From Brevibacillus laterosporus (GTDB taxonomy: Bacteria > Bacillota > Bacilli > Brevibacillales > Brevibacillaceae), in the NCBI GenBank assembly GCA_007833815.1, contig CP033464.1, positions 1,078,501 to 1,142,500 on the forward strand: a stretch of 64,000 nt of DNA, given 5' to 3'. Shown here piece by piece: positions 38,805-47,154 of this stretch. A program made the translations under genes and the position numbers. The notes below the pieces were generated by a model. That model was not told the origin of the DNA, made no database searches, and saw only the letters and a program-made list of their open reading frames with translations. Position 1 is the first letter of the stretch. Every line of letters begins with the position of its first letter.

Positions 38805-39148
38805 AATACAGAGAAATGGTCGGCGGTGACTACAGCATGGGCAGACCGTTTCTATCTAAAGCGGCTGCTGTAGGACAAGCGATCTATACGCGATTAAAAC
38901 TCCTCATGGAGGAATGGTGGGAGCAACTTGACGATGGGCTTCCGCTTTTCCAAAATATCCTCGGCGCAAGTGGGCATCCAGATAACTTGCAGGCGGTCGA
39001 CCTTTTGGTGCAAGCGCGGATCATTGAAACACCCCATGTATCGCAGATCACCAACTTCCAAAGCACCTATGATAATCGGACTTACTTTTTTCAATGCAAT
39101 GTAGAGACAACATTCGGAGAAACCATTCCCATATCCATTACTTTCTAA
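38801..39148 (+). CDS. Baseplate wedge protein, gp25-like
   Basis: 115 residues from ATG 38801, overlapping the spike stop (ATGA). FLSKAAAVGQAIYTRLKLLM then EEWWEQLDDGLPLFQNILGA and the C-terminal beta strands fit the gp25-like lysozyme-fold wedge family without catalytic function. Order spike - gp25 - gpJ is as in Mu and P2. Confidence 0.8.
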   Translation: MKYREMVGGDYSMGRPFLSKAAAVGQAIYTRLKLLMEEWWEQLDDGLPLFQNILGASGHPDNLQAVDLLVQARIIETPHVSQITNFQSTYDNRTYFFQCNVETTFGETIPISITF

Positions 39149-39166
39149 AGGAGGCGAAAGAGAAAT

Positions 39167-40342
39167 ATGGCCTACTTTGCACCGTACATTGATGAAACAG
39201 GCTATCACATGCCTTTCTACGCAGATATCCGAGATGAACTGGTGAATCAGGCAAAAGGGATTTTTGGACAGGACATGTATCTGGGAAACGATAGTCAAGA
39301 CTACCAGTTCATCTCTGTTTTTTCCAGCATGCTCTATGACTCCTATCTAACCTGCCAAGCTGTCTATAACAGTAGGGGGCCAGCTACAGCAATCGGAGCA
39401 GGCTTGGATGTAGTAGTCGGACTCAACGGAATCAAACGTTTACGGAACACCTATTCAAAAGCTCCCGTCACTCTAACTGGCACACCTGGAGCAATTATCT
39501 CGAACGGAATCGTTTCAGATGCAGGGCACAACTGGTCTCTGCCTTCGGTAACGATAGGAACAGGCGGTACGTATTCCACGATTGCAACTTGCCAGACAAT
39601 AGGCCCGATCCAAGCAGAGGCTAACACGATTACAGGTATTGTTACTCCGACGCTAGGTTGGACGGGTGTAACTAATCCGGAGGCAGCCGTCCCAGGAAAA
39701 TATACCGAATTAGATCCACAACTACGGTCTCGTCAAGCGATCAGTACGGCCAATCCTAGTCGGACAGTATTGGAAGGAATAAAAGGGGGCATTGCAGCAG
39801 TAAGCGGCGTCACGAGGTATGACGTATATGAAAATGACACAGGCATGACAAACGAACTGGGGCATCCTCCGCATTCGATTACTGCAGTTGTGGAGGGTGG
39901 AGATGACGCGGACATTGCACAGACCATTTTTAACAGAAAGACACCGGGATGCTATACGAATGGGACAACGACTATGAATATTGAAGATCGTTTTGGAGAG
40001 ACGACCCCTATTCGTTTTTATCGTCCAACTTATGTGGATATAGCTGTTGTCGTACAGGTTAAGAGACTGAATGGCTTTACTACTCAAACTGCAGATGATA
40101 TCGCTAGCTATATTGCAGACTTCATTAATAGTGTGGCACTGGGCAACAGTAGTCTTGTTTTATCCAGCTTATGGGGAGCAGCTTTACAGGCGAATAGAGT
40201 TTTAACGAGTCCGTCCTTTTCTATTACAAGTTTGACAGCTGCGAGGCTGGGTGATCCGCAAGCGTCCTCGGATATTTCGTTGCTGTTTTATGAGGCAGTG
40301 CGCGGATCAAAGGCGAATGTCACTGTCAAAGTCACAGCGTAA
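39167..40342 (+). CDS. Baseplate J/gp47-family protein
   Basis: 391 residues. YHMPFYADIRDELVNQAKGI, GAGLDVVVGLNGIKRLRNTY and RSRQAISTANPSRTVLEGIK then GVTRYDVYENDTGM, TPGCYTNGTT and VNVTVK-type C terminus match baseplate assembly protein J. Ribosome binding site AAAGGAGGCGAAAGAGAAAT. Builds the baseplate wedge. Confidence 0.92.
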   Translation: MAYFAPYIDETGYHMPFYADIRDELVNQAKGIFGQDMYLGNDSQDYQFISVFSSMLYDSYLTCQAVYNSRGPATAIGAGLDVVVGLNGIKRLRNTYSKAPVTLTGTPGAIISNGIVSDAGHNWSLPSVTIGTGGTYSTIATCQTIGPIQAEANTITGIVTPTLGWTGVTNPEAAVPGKYTELDPQLRSRQAISTANPSRTVLEGIKGGIAAVSGVTRYDVYENDTGMTNELGHPPHSITAVVEGGDDADIAQTIFNRKTPGCYTNGTTTMNIEDRFGETTPIRFYRPTYVDIAVVVQVKRLNGFTTQTADDIASYIADFINSVALGNSSLVLSSLWGAALQANRVLTSPSFSITSLTAARLGDPQASSDISLLFYEAVRGSKANVTVKVTA

Positions 40343-40357
40343 GAGGGTGGGCAGAGA

Positions 40358-41020
40358 ATGGCAATTAAGCAATACTTAGATTTGATCACTTCACAACATT
40401 GGGGCAAAGACAAGTACGTTCGCTGGCTAACCGCGGTGCTTGAAAAAGGGGACGCAGTTGTTACCGTGGCAAATCAGATACCTGAAGCTTTCACGATCGA
40501 AAAAGCAGTAGGGGTGCAGTTGAATACCGTGGGGGATTTGGTGGGCAGGTCACGGTACCTGCCTTTTCAATTGGCTGATGGTACATCACCGACAATGGAT
40601 GACTCGATCTATCGAGTGGCACTAAAGGCTAAGATAGCACAAAACCAATGGGACGGTACCATACCGCAAATTTACGAGTTATGGGACGACCTTTTCCCTG
40701 ACGCGCGACTGAGACTATACGACAACCAAGACATGACCATGAAGGCGAGTATTCGAGGAGAACTGGGACTGCAAAGCGTCTTACTGGTTACTGTAGGATA
40801 TATTATCCCAAAGCCGTCTGGCGTCCGACTTAACATCGCTTTTGAGTCCGAACTTGACCGGATGGATTACATTGGTATGTGTGTGACAGGTACGGACGTA
40901 GTAACCATTGATTCAGAAATGCCAGAAGATTGGTGGCTATCGCAAGCAAATCGAATGGACTATCAAGGGTTACTTGTAACAAATAAAGATAAGACAACAA
41001 TTAGTTCTGAGGCACTGTAA
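40358..41020 (+). CDS. Baseplate protein, DUF2612 family
   Basis: 220 residues. YVRWLTAVLEKGDAVVTVAN, AVGVQLNTVGDLVGRSRYLP and DDSIYRVALKAKIAQNQWDG then IPQIYELWDDLFPDARLRLY correspond to DUF2612, the baseplate/tail protein found between gpJ and the tail fibre in myoviruses. Confidence 0.88.
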   Translation: MAIKQYLDLITSQHWGKDKYVRWLTAVLEKGDAVVTVANQIPEAFTIEKAVGVQLNTVGDLVGRSRYLPFQLADGTSPTMDDSIYRVALKAKIAQNQWDGTIPQIYELWDDLFPDARLRLYDNQDMTMKASIRGELGLQSVLLVTVGYIIPKPSGVRLNIAFESELDRMDYIGMCVTGTDVVTIDSEMPEDWWLSQANRMDYQGLLVTNKDKTTISSEAL

Positions 41021-41033
41021 AGGAGGAAATCGA

Positions 41034-41867
41034 ATGGCAATCTACCCAGTGATGACAATTACGCAACGTGGTAAAGAGCTATATGCCAAGTCACAGACGG
41101 GAACAGCAATCACCTACACACGTATGAGGATTGGTTCAGGGTCCTACACAGGCGATCCATCTATTTTAACTGACCTGGTACAGCCAATTGATTATGTATC
41201 AATCAGTTCTTTTGCAAGAACGGGAAGCACTGCTCATATAAAGGCTGTGTTCCAAAATAACAAGATCACGCAAACAACGTATTCTTGCGAGATTGGCATA
41301 TTTGCAAAAGACCCAGACTTGGGCGAGATCATGTATGCCTACTCAAATGCAGGTACGAAAGGTGATTACATCCCACCTTTTTCGACTGGTCCGTTTTCGC
41401 GAGAGTTCCAGTTGAATGTAGCGGTAGGAACTGCTAGTCAGGTCGTTGCAAATATTCCTGATACGTTGTTTCTCCCGCTAGCTGGAGGGACTATGACAGG
41501 TCCGCTGATTTTGTCCGGCAATCCTACACAAGCTTTGCAAGCCTCCCCTAAGCAATATGTGGACGAAAAAGTTGCAGAAACTAGCAGTAATTTTGAAACA
41601 CACTTAAAAAACTTTTCCAACCCACACAAAGTAACGGCAGCGCAAATCGGAGCTGAAACACCTGCAGGAGCACAAGCTAAAGCAGATAAGGCTGAAACAA
41701 ATGCCAAAAATGCCTCAGTACCGCGAACTGGTGGAACAATGACAGGTCCTCTTACAGCCCAAAACAACACCAGCTATACAACAAAACAGGTGCGTAACAT
41801 TATTCTCTCCACGAACGATCCCACAGGTGGGGACAACGGTGATATTTGGATTAAGTACAAGGTATAG
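41034..41867 (+). CDS. Tail fibre protein with collar-fibre N terminus
   Basis: 277 residues. The N-terminal domain (MTITQRGKELYAKSQTGTAI, then RMRIGSGSYTGDP) attaches to the baseplate. LPLAGGTMTGPLIL and VPRTGGTMTGPL are repeats typical of fibre shafts; HLKNFSNPHKVTAAQIGA is another recurrent fibre motif. Short fibre, probably completed by the next gene product. Confidence 0.85.
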   Translation: MAIYPVMTITQRGKELYAKSQTGTAITYTRMRIGSGSYTGDPSILTDLVQPIDYVSISSFARTGSTAHIKAVFQNNKITQTTYSCEIGIFAKDPDLGEIMYAYSNAGTKGDYIPPFSTGPFSREFQLNVAVGTASQVVANIPDTLFLPLAGGTMTGPLILSGNPTQALQASPKQYVDEKVAETSSNFETHLKNFSNPHKVTAAQIGAETPAGAQAKADKAETNAKNASVPRTGGTMTGPLTAQNNTSYTTKQVRNIILSTNDPTGGDNGDIWIKYKV

Positions 41868-41878
41868 GAGGTTTAGGT

Positions 41879-42397
41879 ATGGCGAAATTTTTATACAAAA
41901 AATACTACGCTTCCCCTGTCTACAAATATGATCCTCTTCAATTTGGATATAGATACGAATCCGTCGGTGATTTGGCGGGATACAAAAGTTTTGCGTTTGA
42001 CCCTTCGACCGGACAATTCAGAGGAACCGGAGATTTTATAACCTTAAAACCAGGACAGTATGGTCAAGTATATGTGATCAATACTAATACAACTCTTTTT
42101 TTCCAATATTGGTATACAGAAAAAATTATCCATCAAGACCGGACGACATCCTACATATCTTATTATGAAAAAGGTTCATATATTGGGGATGTAGTTGAAG
42201 AAGATGGGTCGTACCCCGAAAATGGCCCGCAAGGAAACTATTGGTATGTGAAAATAGGTCCTGCGTTTCCAAATATGAAAGTAAACATAGGCGGCTCATG
42301 GAAAGAATGTACAGAAGGTTGGGTGAACATCAACGGGGTATGGAAAAGTATTGATAGAATCTTGATTAAAGAAAACGGTGTCTGGAAGGAAAGCTAA
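41879..42397 (+). CDS. Tail fibre-associated/receptor-binding candidate
   Basis: 172 residues, rich in Tyr and Gly (SPVYKYDPLQFGYRYESVGD). The C terminus has three short Trp repeats (IGGSWKE, INGVWKS, ENGVWKES) of the type seen at tips of fibre or capsule-binding proteins. No family recognised. Position after the fibre gene suggests host recognition. Confidence 0.55.
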   Translation: MAKFLYKKYYASPVYKYDPLQFGYRYESVGDLAGYKSFAFDPSTGQFRGTGDFITLKPGQYGQVYVINTNTTLFFQYWYTEKIIHQDRTTSYISYYEKGSYIGDVVEEDGSYPENGPQGNYWYVKIGPAFPNMKVNIGGSWKECTEGWVNINGVWKSIDRILIKENGVWKES

Positions 42398-42411
42398 GGA
42401 GGTACTAACGG

Positions 42412-43161
42412 ATGCAAGTATATATTCATGATTATCGTATGGATGGAAGCGATTATGTAGTTTCCTTTCGAACAATTACTAGTAGCGGAAAAGAGTTTAT
42501 AACAGAACATATGATTAGTTCGGAACAAGCAAAAAACAAATCACAAAAAGAAATCATAGAATTAGCATGGATTGCTGTTAAAGACACCGTTGAGATTCAT
42601 GCTGAAAGAGTAGAGAGGGAGATGGAGACCGATCCAGTTCAGTGCGATCTAATCGGTCAAAAATTAATAGAACCGAAAAGCAAGCCTGCTAGATTAGATT
42701 TAGTCGGCCCATGGTTTATAGAGCAAAGTGAAACAGTACAAACGATAACGTATTCGGCTATCCTTTATGACCAATACGGGAAAGAGATTGCTGCTAACGC
42801 CCTTAAATGGAGACTAGCCAATGCGCCAGATCATGTGAGTTTTAATGAGAACGTTCTGACCATTCAGCCTGTAACTTTAGAGGAAAAAGTTACGTTTCAT
42901 CTCCTTGCCTCAACTGATGGAGTGGAAGAAAAGATTTCTGTTAGTCTCCTTACGTATCAACCGAAAACGGTAGAAGAACGAGTTCTGATGCTAGAAGATC
43001 AGACTGAAAAGTTGAAGAAAGAAAATCTGACTACGATGCGTGCTGTAACTGAAGCATTTGAACAAGGAGTTACTACCGAAGAGAAAACCAAGACCAACAT
43101 GATTGCCATAACCGATCTATACGAACAAACACAAGAACTCCAAAGCGCCGATGGGAAGTAA
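42412..43161 (+). CDS. Tail protein with Ig-like middle and coiled-coil end
   Basis: 249 residues from ATG 42412 (AAGGAGGTACTAACGG). N-terminal beta part, a middle segment (about 95-190) resembling a bacterial Ig-like fold (SETVQTITYSAILYDQYGKE), and a C-terminal coiled coil (RVLMLEDQTEKLKKENLTTM then RAVTEAFEQG) like those that end XkdX-neighbour tail proteins. Function inferred from place among fibre genes. Confidence 0.6.
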   Translation: MQVYIHDYRMDGSDYVVSFRTITSSGKEFITEHMISSEQAKNKSQKEIIELAWIAVKDTVEIHAERVEREMETDPVQCDLIGQKLIEPKSKPARLDLVGPWFIEQSETVQTITYSAILYDQYGKEIAANALKWRLANAPDHVSFNENVLTIQPVTLEEKVTFHLLASTDGVEEKISVSLLTYQPKTVEERVLMLEDQTEKLKKENLTTMRAVTEAFEQGVTTEEKTKTNMIAITDLYEQTQELQSADGK

Positions 43162-43216
43162 ACTCATTGAGGCGTTTTTATTTTGGTTACTTTCTCTTTT
43201 GAAGGGAGGTGATTCT

Positions 43217-43348
43217 ATGGCAATTGTGGTAATCTATGCAACTCTAATTATTGAAGGAGATAAAGAATTTTCCCAAGTACCAACTCGAATTAAGTCTGAT
43301 GTAAAACGTCAACTCGAAGTGCTCGGAGTGCCAGAATTAGCACAATAA
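43217..43348 (+). CDS. CD1375/XkdX-like small tail-associated protein (43 aa)
   Basis: ATG 43217 behind GAAGGGAGGTGATTCT. The sequence IVVIYATLIIEGDKEFSQVP then IKSDVKRQLEVLG is that of the small CD1375-type proteins found between tail fibre and holin genes. Role unknown. A frame open from 43151 lacks a good start and is rejected. Confidence 0.75.
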   Translation: MAIVVIYATLIIEGDKEFSQVPTRIKSDVKRQLEVLGVPELAQ

Positions 43349-43377
43349 CGCCTTTTCCAATCGGAGAGGCGTTTTTT
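43347..43377 (+). terminator. Terminator between tail and lysis modules
   Basis: AACGCC (43347-43352) and GGCGTT (43368-43373) with TTTT after. A related GCGCC...GGCG-TTTTT arrangement lies at about 43145-43183. Confidence 0.75.
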
Positions 43378-43440
43378 CATGGGGAGTCATTTATGCGGCT
43401 CTCTTTTATTTTTGCCCCAAGGGGTGAGGAGGCATGATAC

Positions 43441-43911
43441 ATGCGGCTAACAATGGAGATTCAAACCTTATTCAAACCAGGAAACGGTATTGCTGCTCTT
43501 ATAGGAGCCGTGGTCCTCCCGTGGGTAGACATTCTATACGGTGCAGAACGTCGGGAAGTATTGTTTTTCTTCTGTCTAATAATTGGAGCAGATTGGCTTA
43601 CAGGTGTTTGTGCATCGAAAAGAGAGAAAACCTATTCATCTGATTATGGAATCAGGAAAGGGATACCACGTACTCTATTCGTTTTCTTGTTACCCGTCAT
43701 TGCTAATTTTTTTGACGCTGCCTTACAGACTCCTGGATTCCTTTTTTATGGAGTCATATTTGGCTTGTCCTACCACACATGGGTAAGCGTAACAGCAAAT
43801 ACGGTGCGCGCGGGATGGGGGCGGATAGTACCTGTATCTGTTATGAGACTTATAGGTTCGGAACTGAAGGCAAAATCAGAACGTTCCCAAAAGCATAAGG
43901 AGGGGAAATGA
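43441..43911 (+). CDS. Phage holin (toxin secretion/phage lysis holin type)
   Basis: 156 residues from ATG 43441 (GAGGAGGCATGATAC). Three to four hydrophobic segments: GIAALIGAVVLPWVDILYG, VLFFFCLIIGADWLTGVCAS, and TLFVFLLPVIANFFDAAL, with the conserved DWLTGV and the basic GIRKGIPRT pattern of holin_4/Cph1 family proteins. Charged C-terminal tail. Permits endolysin release. Confidence 0.88.
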   Translation: MRLTMEIQTLFKPGNGIAALIGAVVLPWVDILYGAERREVLFFFCLIIGADWLTGVCASKREKTYSSDYGIRKGIPRTLFVFLLPVIANFFDAALQTPGFLFYGVIFGLSYHTWVSVTANTVRAGWGRIVPVSVMRLIGSELKAKSERSQKHKEGK

Positions 43912-44153
43912 TGGATATGACCTATGATATTGCTACATTAGCGGCAATTGTTGCGGCGCTTACTGGTGTGGCTAAAGGCTTTGGGTTTCCGAATAAATAC
44001 GCTCCAGTGGTCGCTATGGTGTTTTCGGCCCTTTTTGTATTTCTGCCAACTGGGGAATTAAAAAACAATCTACTAACAACGGTGGTTGTCGGATTAACGG
44101 CTGCGGGAGCTTATAGCTATGTAAAACCGGACAACGGAGGGAACAAGCAATGA
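43908..44153 (+). CDS. Second holin-like small membrane protein
   Basis: About 80 residues with two hydrophobic segments (TLAAIVAALTGVAKGFGF and LLTTVVVGLTAAGAYSYV). Start ATG 43908 or 43911, both just behind AAGGAGGGGAA and overlapping the holin stop. The endolysin start overlaps its end. Probably a second holin, antiholin or accessory lysis protein. Confidence 0.7.
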   Translation: MMDMTYDIATLAAIVAALTGVAKGFGFPNKYAPVVAMVFSALFVFLPTGELKNNLLTTVVVGLTAAGAYSYVKPDNGGNKQ

Positions 44154-44773
44154 AACCACAGGATTTTATAGATAAGATTGCACCTGGTGCTGTAGCAGAC
44201 ATGAAGAAAACGAGGATACCTGCATCCCTTACAATTGCTCAGGCAATCCTTGAATCAGCTTGGGGCGAAAGTGGATTAACCAAGCAAGGGAATAACCTGT
44301 TTGGTATCAAAGGAACAGGTCCAGCAGGTGTTTGCGCCATGCCTACAAAGGAGAATTACAACGGTCAATGGACGACCGTAACAGCTAATTTCCGAGCCTA
44401 TAATAACTGGGGAGAGTCTATTGCAGATCACTCCAAGCTAATTCTAAACGGTACGAGAGACAAGCCTACACGCTATCATGGCGTGTTAGGCGCTGATTAT
44501 AAGACGGCTTGCTACGCAATCCACAAAGGTGGCTACGCCACTGATCCTGGTTATCCGGGTAAACTTATTGGATTGATCGAAAAGTACGGACTAGCTACAT
44601 ATGACAAGGAGGAAACAACAGTGAAACCAGAAGTAGCAAACGAAATTATCAGCCATTTACAAGGGCAATGGGCTTTTTACAATCAGATGGGGATGAAGGA
44701 TAAGGCTGTGAGGATCGGGCGATTGGCTGATGAGTTGCGATTGGCGAGTGGACAGAAAGCAGAGAATAGGTGA
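44150..44773 (+). CDS. Endolysin, N-acetylglucosaminidase (FlgJ/GH73-like)
   Basis: 207 residues. The catalytic domain (TRIPASLTIAQAILESAWGE then SGLTKQGNNLFGIKG, with Glu in ILESAWGES) covers residues 10-150 and continues NFRAYNNWGESIADHSKLI. A short C-terminal helical part (about 165-205) could bind cell wall. Cleaves the glycan strand of peptidoglycan at lysis. ATGA overlap with the holin-like gene. Confidence 0.9.
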   Translation: MKPQDFIDKIAPGAVADMKKTRIPASLTIAQAILESAWGESGLTKQGNNLFGIKGTGPAGVCAMPTKENYNGQWTTVTANFRAYNNWGESIADHSKLILNGTRDKPTRYHGVLGADYKTACYAIHKGGYATDPGYPGKLIGLIEKYGLATYDKEETTVKPEVANEIISHLQGQWAFYNQMGMKDKAVRIGRLADELRLASGQKAENR

Positions 44774-44787
44774 ATATTTATAAAAAC

Positions 44788-44837
44788 AATAATAGCCATT
44801 TTTTGGATGGACTTTTATACAAAAAATGGCTATTATT
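44788..44837. terminator. Long perfect inverted repeat after endolysin
   Basis: Two 17-base arms (AATAATAGCCATTTTTT and its complement) separated by 16 bases. It may terminate late transcription and meets the leftward cargo operon from the other side. T-rich stretches lie on both strands. Confidence 0.65.
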
Positions 44838-44918
44838 TGATTGACTAGAAAGAAGAACATTATTATAATATGGTCATAATATATAAGGTAACAGCAGGGG
44901 AGCATATGGCAATCACAC

Positions 44919-46532
44919 CTAGTGGTTAGGCGTTGCTCCCTTTGTGTTTTTTAAAATATCGTATAATAGCATAAGCCGACGAAGCTCGGTTAAAATTGTA
45001 TTAGCTCCATCACTTTTTAATTCTTTAAGTTCAGAAATTATAAAGTCTTTAATCTCCTCCAGATCTAATTGTTTAATATTGTAGGAAAGAGTCGCATATA
45101 TTTTTTCCTTTTTTTTATCTGATTGTATTATTTTTTTTACAGTTTTAGCGTTCCGATTAATAACATTTGATTTATTTATCTTGTTGAATTGAATATCAAA
45201 ATTATCTACTATACCAATTTTTTGTTTCAATTTCTCCTTATCCGAAGGATGAAGATTGCTTTTTTCCATTAATTTACTATCTAATAACTTACAAATTGGT
45301 ATTCTCGATCTAGGATTTTGAGTTGCTGCAAATTTCATTTTTATGTCAAGACTCATCATATCTGATTCAGAAATATAATCTAATGAATAACTGATTATAT
45401 CAGGACTTTGATAGATATATGTAGAGTCACCTAATGCTACAGCGATTTTTTTGTCTTTTAAAGTATCTTCTAAAGAATCCAAATCACTAGTAGAAGTTAA
45501 AACGGTGTTTAGTTCTCCTTCTCTTCCTCTATCAACTATAAGTTTTTTTAAAATATGTTGATATTTTCTTATACCAGATGGAGCTACGCCTTGATCAATG
45601 GCTCCTATTGTTTTAAAGATTTTTTCGAAATTATCGGTTTTAATTAATTTTATTTTACATCCTAAATCTTTATCGTTAATTGCTTCTTCTATTATGTTTT
45701 TCTCATCTTTTAACCATTCGATTAAAATAAGTCGATCTTCAAGTAATATGATTTCTTCTTCAGTTAACGAACGGGTGAAGTCCTTTATTATCTTTCTAAT
45801 GTTTAAATCAGTAAGGGAATAGCCTATAAAAATGATTGGAGAATGAATCATCATTGAAATGATTTTTGCACTAATCAAAACTGAATTTTTTTCGAAATTA
45901 TTATAATCATTTTCAGAAATAATTATATCACTAGGGCAATCTACTGAGCCATGCAACTTATATAATTCAGCATAACCTAAGGTTTGTTTAAAAAAACCCT
46001 TTTGACCAATATATTTATCTATTTTGTATTGACTAATCTCGTTATAAGACTGCTCTACAAAACTATCATAATTTGTTGTCAAAATGATTTGTGCTTTTAA
46101 TAGCATTTTTTGAAAAAATCTATATTCTTCTAGCATAGTATCTTTTAATTGATATTCACTAAATTTTGAAGCGATTGCTTTTTTTAATGGTTGAATTTTA
46201 GTTTTATAAGCATCTTTAGGTGTGAAATCTGCTATAGATATTTTACCTTCATTAAAAGCTTTATTATATTTCTCTTCAATAAGAGTACCCATTTTGATAT
46301 TTGTATAAAAATCAATTTCTTTTACATTATAAGATGGATTTTCTTTTTCAATGCTATCCCTTAAATTATTTAATTCCCCATAAAAATTCTGAAGTCCCAT
46401 TTCTAACCAAAAACTCTCTAGTAAACTTGTCCAGTCTGGGTAATTTAATAAAAAACGTTTTGATATACCAGAACCAATAAAAATTATCGGAAATTCATTA
46501 TCAATTTTTAACTTATCTAGTGTATTTTGCAT
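44919..46532 (-). CDS. SIR2-domain protein, probable anti-phage defence cargo
   Basis: 537 residues; ATG 46532 (MQNTLDKL) has TGGAGGTGTATAAA upstream. The N-terminal SIR2-like domain (about 10-250) shows FIGSGISKRF (NAD-binding), ILTTNYDSF (Asn), KLHGSVD (catalytic His) and FIGYSLTDLN. The C-terminal 280 residues match nothing I know. In the family, such proteins deplete NAD+ on phage infection (DSR, Thoeris ThsA and related). The gene is very AT-rich compared with the phage genes and transcribed against them, as expected for acquired lysogeny cargo. No adjacent TIR, Argonaute or HerA partner is visible, so it may act alone. Confidence 0.8.
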   Translation of the reverse strand: MQNTLDKLKIDNEFPIIFIGSGISKRFLLNYPDWTSLLESFWLEMGLQNFYGELNNLRDSIEKENPSYNVKEIDFYTNIKMGTLIEEKYNKAFNEGKISIADFTPKDAYKTKIQPLKKAIASKFSEYQLKDTMLEEYRFFQKMLLKAQIILTTNYDSFVEQSYNEISQYKIDKYIGQKGFFKQTLGYAELYKLHGSVDCPSDIIISENDYNNFEKNSVLISAKIISMMIHSPIIFIGYSLTDLNIRKIIKDFTRSLTEEEIILLEDRLILIEWLKDEKNIIEEAINDKDLGCKIKLIKTDNFEKIFKTIGAIDQGVAPSGIRKYQHILKKLIVDRGREGELNTVLTSTSDLDSLEDTLKDKKIAVALGDSTYIYQSPDIISYSLDYISESDMMSLDIKMKFAATQNPRSRIPICKLLDSKLMEKSNLHPSDKEKLKQKIGIVDNFDIQFNKINKSNVINRNAKTVKKIIQSDKKKEKIYATLSYNIKQLDLEEIKDFIISELKELKSDGANTILTELRRLMLLYDILKNTKGATPNH

Positions 46533-46713
46533 TTTATACACCTCCATTTAATAATAAGATACCACATTATTCCATAAATGTTTAAACATAATTTTCGTAG
46601 AGACTTGACAATCATCTTCGCAACCATTTCACCTATTTTCGTGTATTTTTGCAACCAAATTTACAAAAAGTCCTCCTGCTACATTTTAAGAAGGACCAAG
46701 TACAATCCTGATT

Positions 46714-46751
46714 ATCCAAAGGATTGTGTTCCTACGTGGGCTACTTTGTAG
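46714..46751 (+). repeat. CCTACGTGGG element, copy A
   Basis: 38 bases, closely similar to copy B at 46863-46901; both share ATCC-AAGG-TTG-GTTCCTACGTGGG-TA-TT-GTAG. Copy A is preceded by an 8-bp hairpin, ACAATCCT (46702-46709) with AGGATTGT (46720-46727). Located in the 370-base gap between the SIR2 gene and the small membrane protein gene. Confidence 0.7.
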
Positions 46752-46786
46752 GCGAGATGGAGCCTTTAATTATTTATATACGCAAA

Positions 46787-46812
46787 ATCCCTCTAGGAAG
46801 CCCTAGAGGGAT
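46787..46812. terminator. Bidirectional terminator hairpin
   Basis: ATCCCTCTAGG - AAGC - CCTAGAGGGAT, an 11-bp perfect stem, with A run before and TTTTAT after. It lies between the two CCTACGTGGG elements. Confidence 0.8.
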
Positions 46813-46862
46813 AATTTTATTTAAACAGCTTATTAATCACTTTACATATATCAGCTCTGTCG

Positions 46863-46901
46863 ATCCGAAGGCTTGCGTTCCTACGTGGGTTATTTATGTA
46901 G
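46863..46901 (+). repeat. CCTACGTGGG element, copy B
   Basis: Second copy of the 38-39 base element, 149 bases from copy A and directly beyond the stop codon of the leftward 57-residue membrane protein gene. The 12-base core TTCCTACGTGGG is identical in both. Confidence 0.7.
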
Positions 46902-46905
46902 ATTC

Positions 46906-47079
46906 TCATCTATTTTTTCGTAAAAGAGTTACTAGTAAAGCTATAGTGAACGCTTGCGCGATTGCAAGTAATATAACCATAAGCTCAATAAAAGTACCTT
47001 TGATACTTCCGATAACTATAAACACTAAAAACATTATTGCCATCGTGAGTAGCCAGTATAGAAAAGCGCGTAATATCAT
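46906..47079 (-). CDS. Small two-helix membrane protein (57 aa)
   Basis: ATG at 47079 with a strong AAGGAGAGAGGCTTCT upstream. Two hydrophobic segments (WLLTMAIMFLVFIVIGSI and ELMVILLAIAQAFTIALLV) joined by a short polar turn, ending in basic TLLRKNR. Size and layout fit holin-like toxins of type I toxin-antitoxin pairs, or an immunity or accessory protein for the secreted product upstream. No family match can be claimed. Confidence 0.55.
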   Translation of the reverse strand: MILRAFLYWLLTMAIMFLVFIVIGSIKGTFIELMVILLAIAQAFTIALLVTLLRKNR

Positions 47080-47154
47080 AGAAGCCTCTCTCCTTAGATC
47101 AATAGTTTATAGTGTCTAACATTAGCGGAAAAGCTCGTAATAAGGTCAGAAAAA

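Noticed and set aside
44788-44837. 17-bp inverted repeat considered as a phage attachment site
   Set aside because: Attachment cores are direct repeats at both prophage ends; this is a single inverted repeat right after the endolysin and fits a terminator better.
46714-46901. The duplicated 38-bp element considered as attL/attR
   Set aside because: The copies are only 149 bases apart with a terminator between them; no prophage lies between.
46724-47119. Plus-strand ORF of 131 residues
   Set aside because: It has no ribosome binding site, runs through both repeats and the terminator, and is antisense to a minus-strand gene with an excellent start signal.
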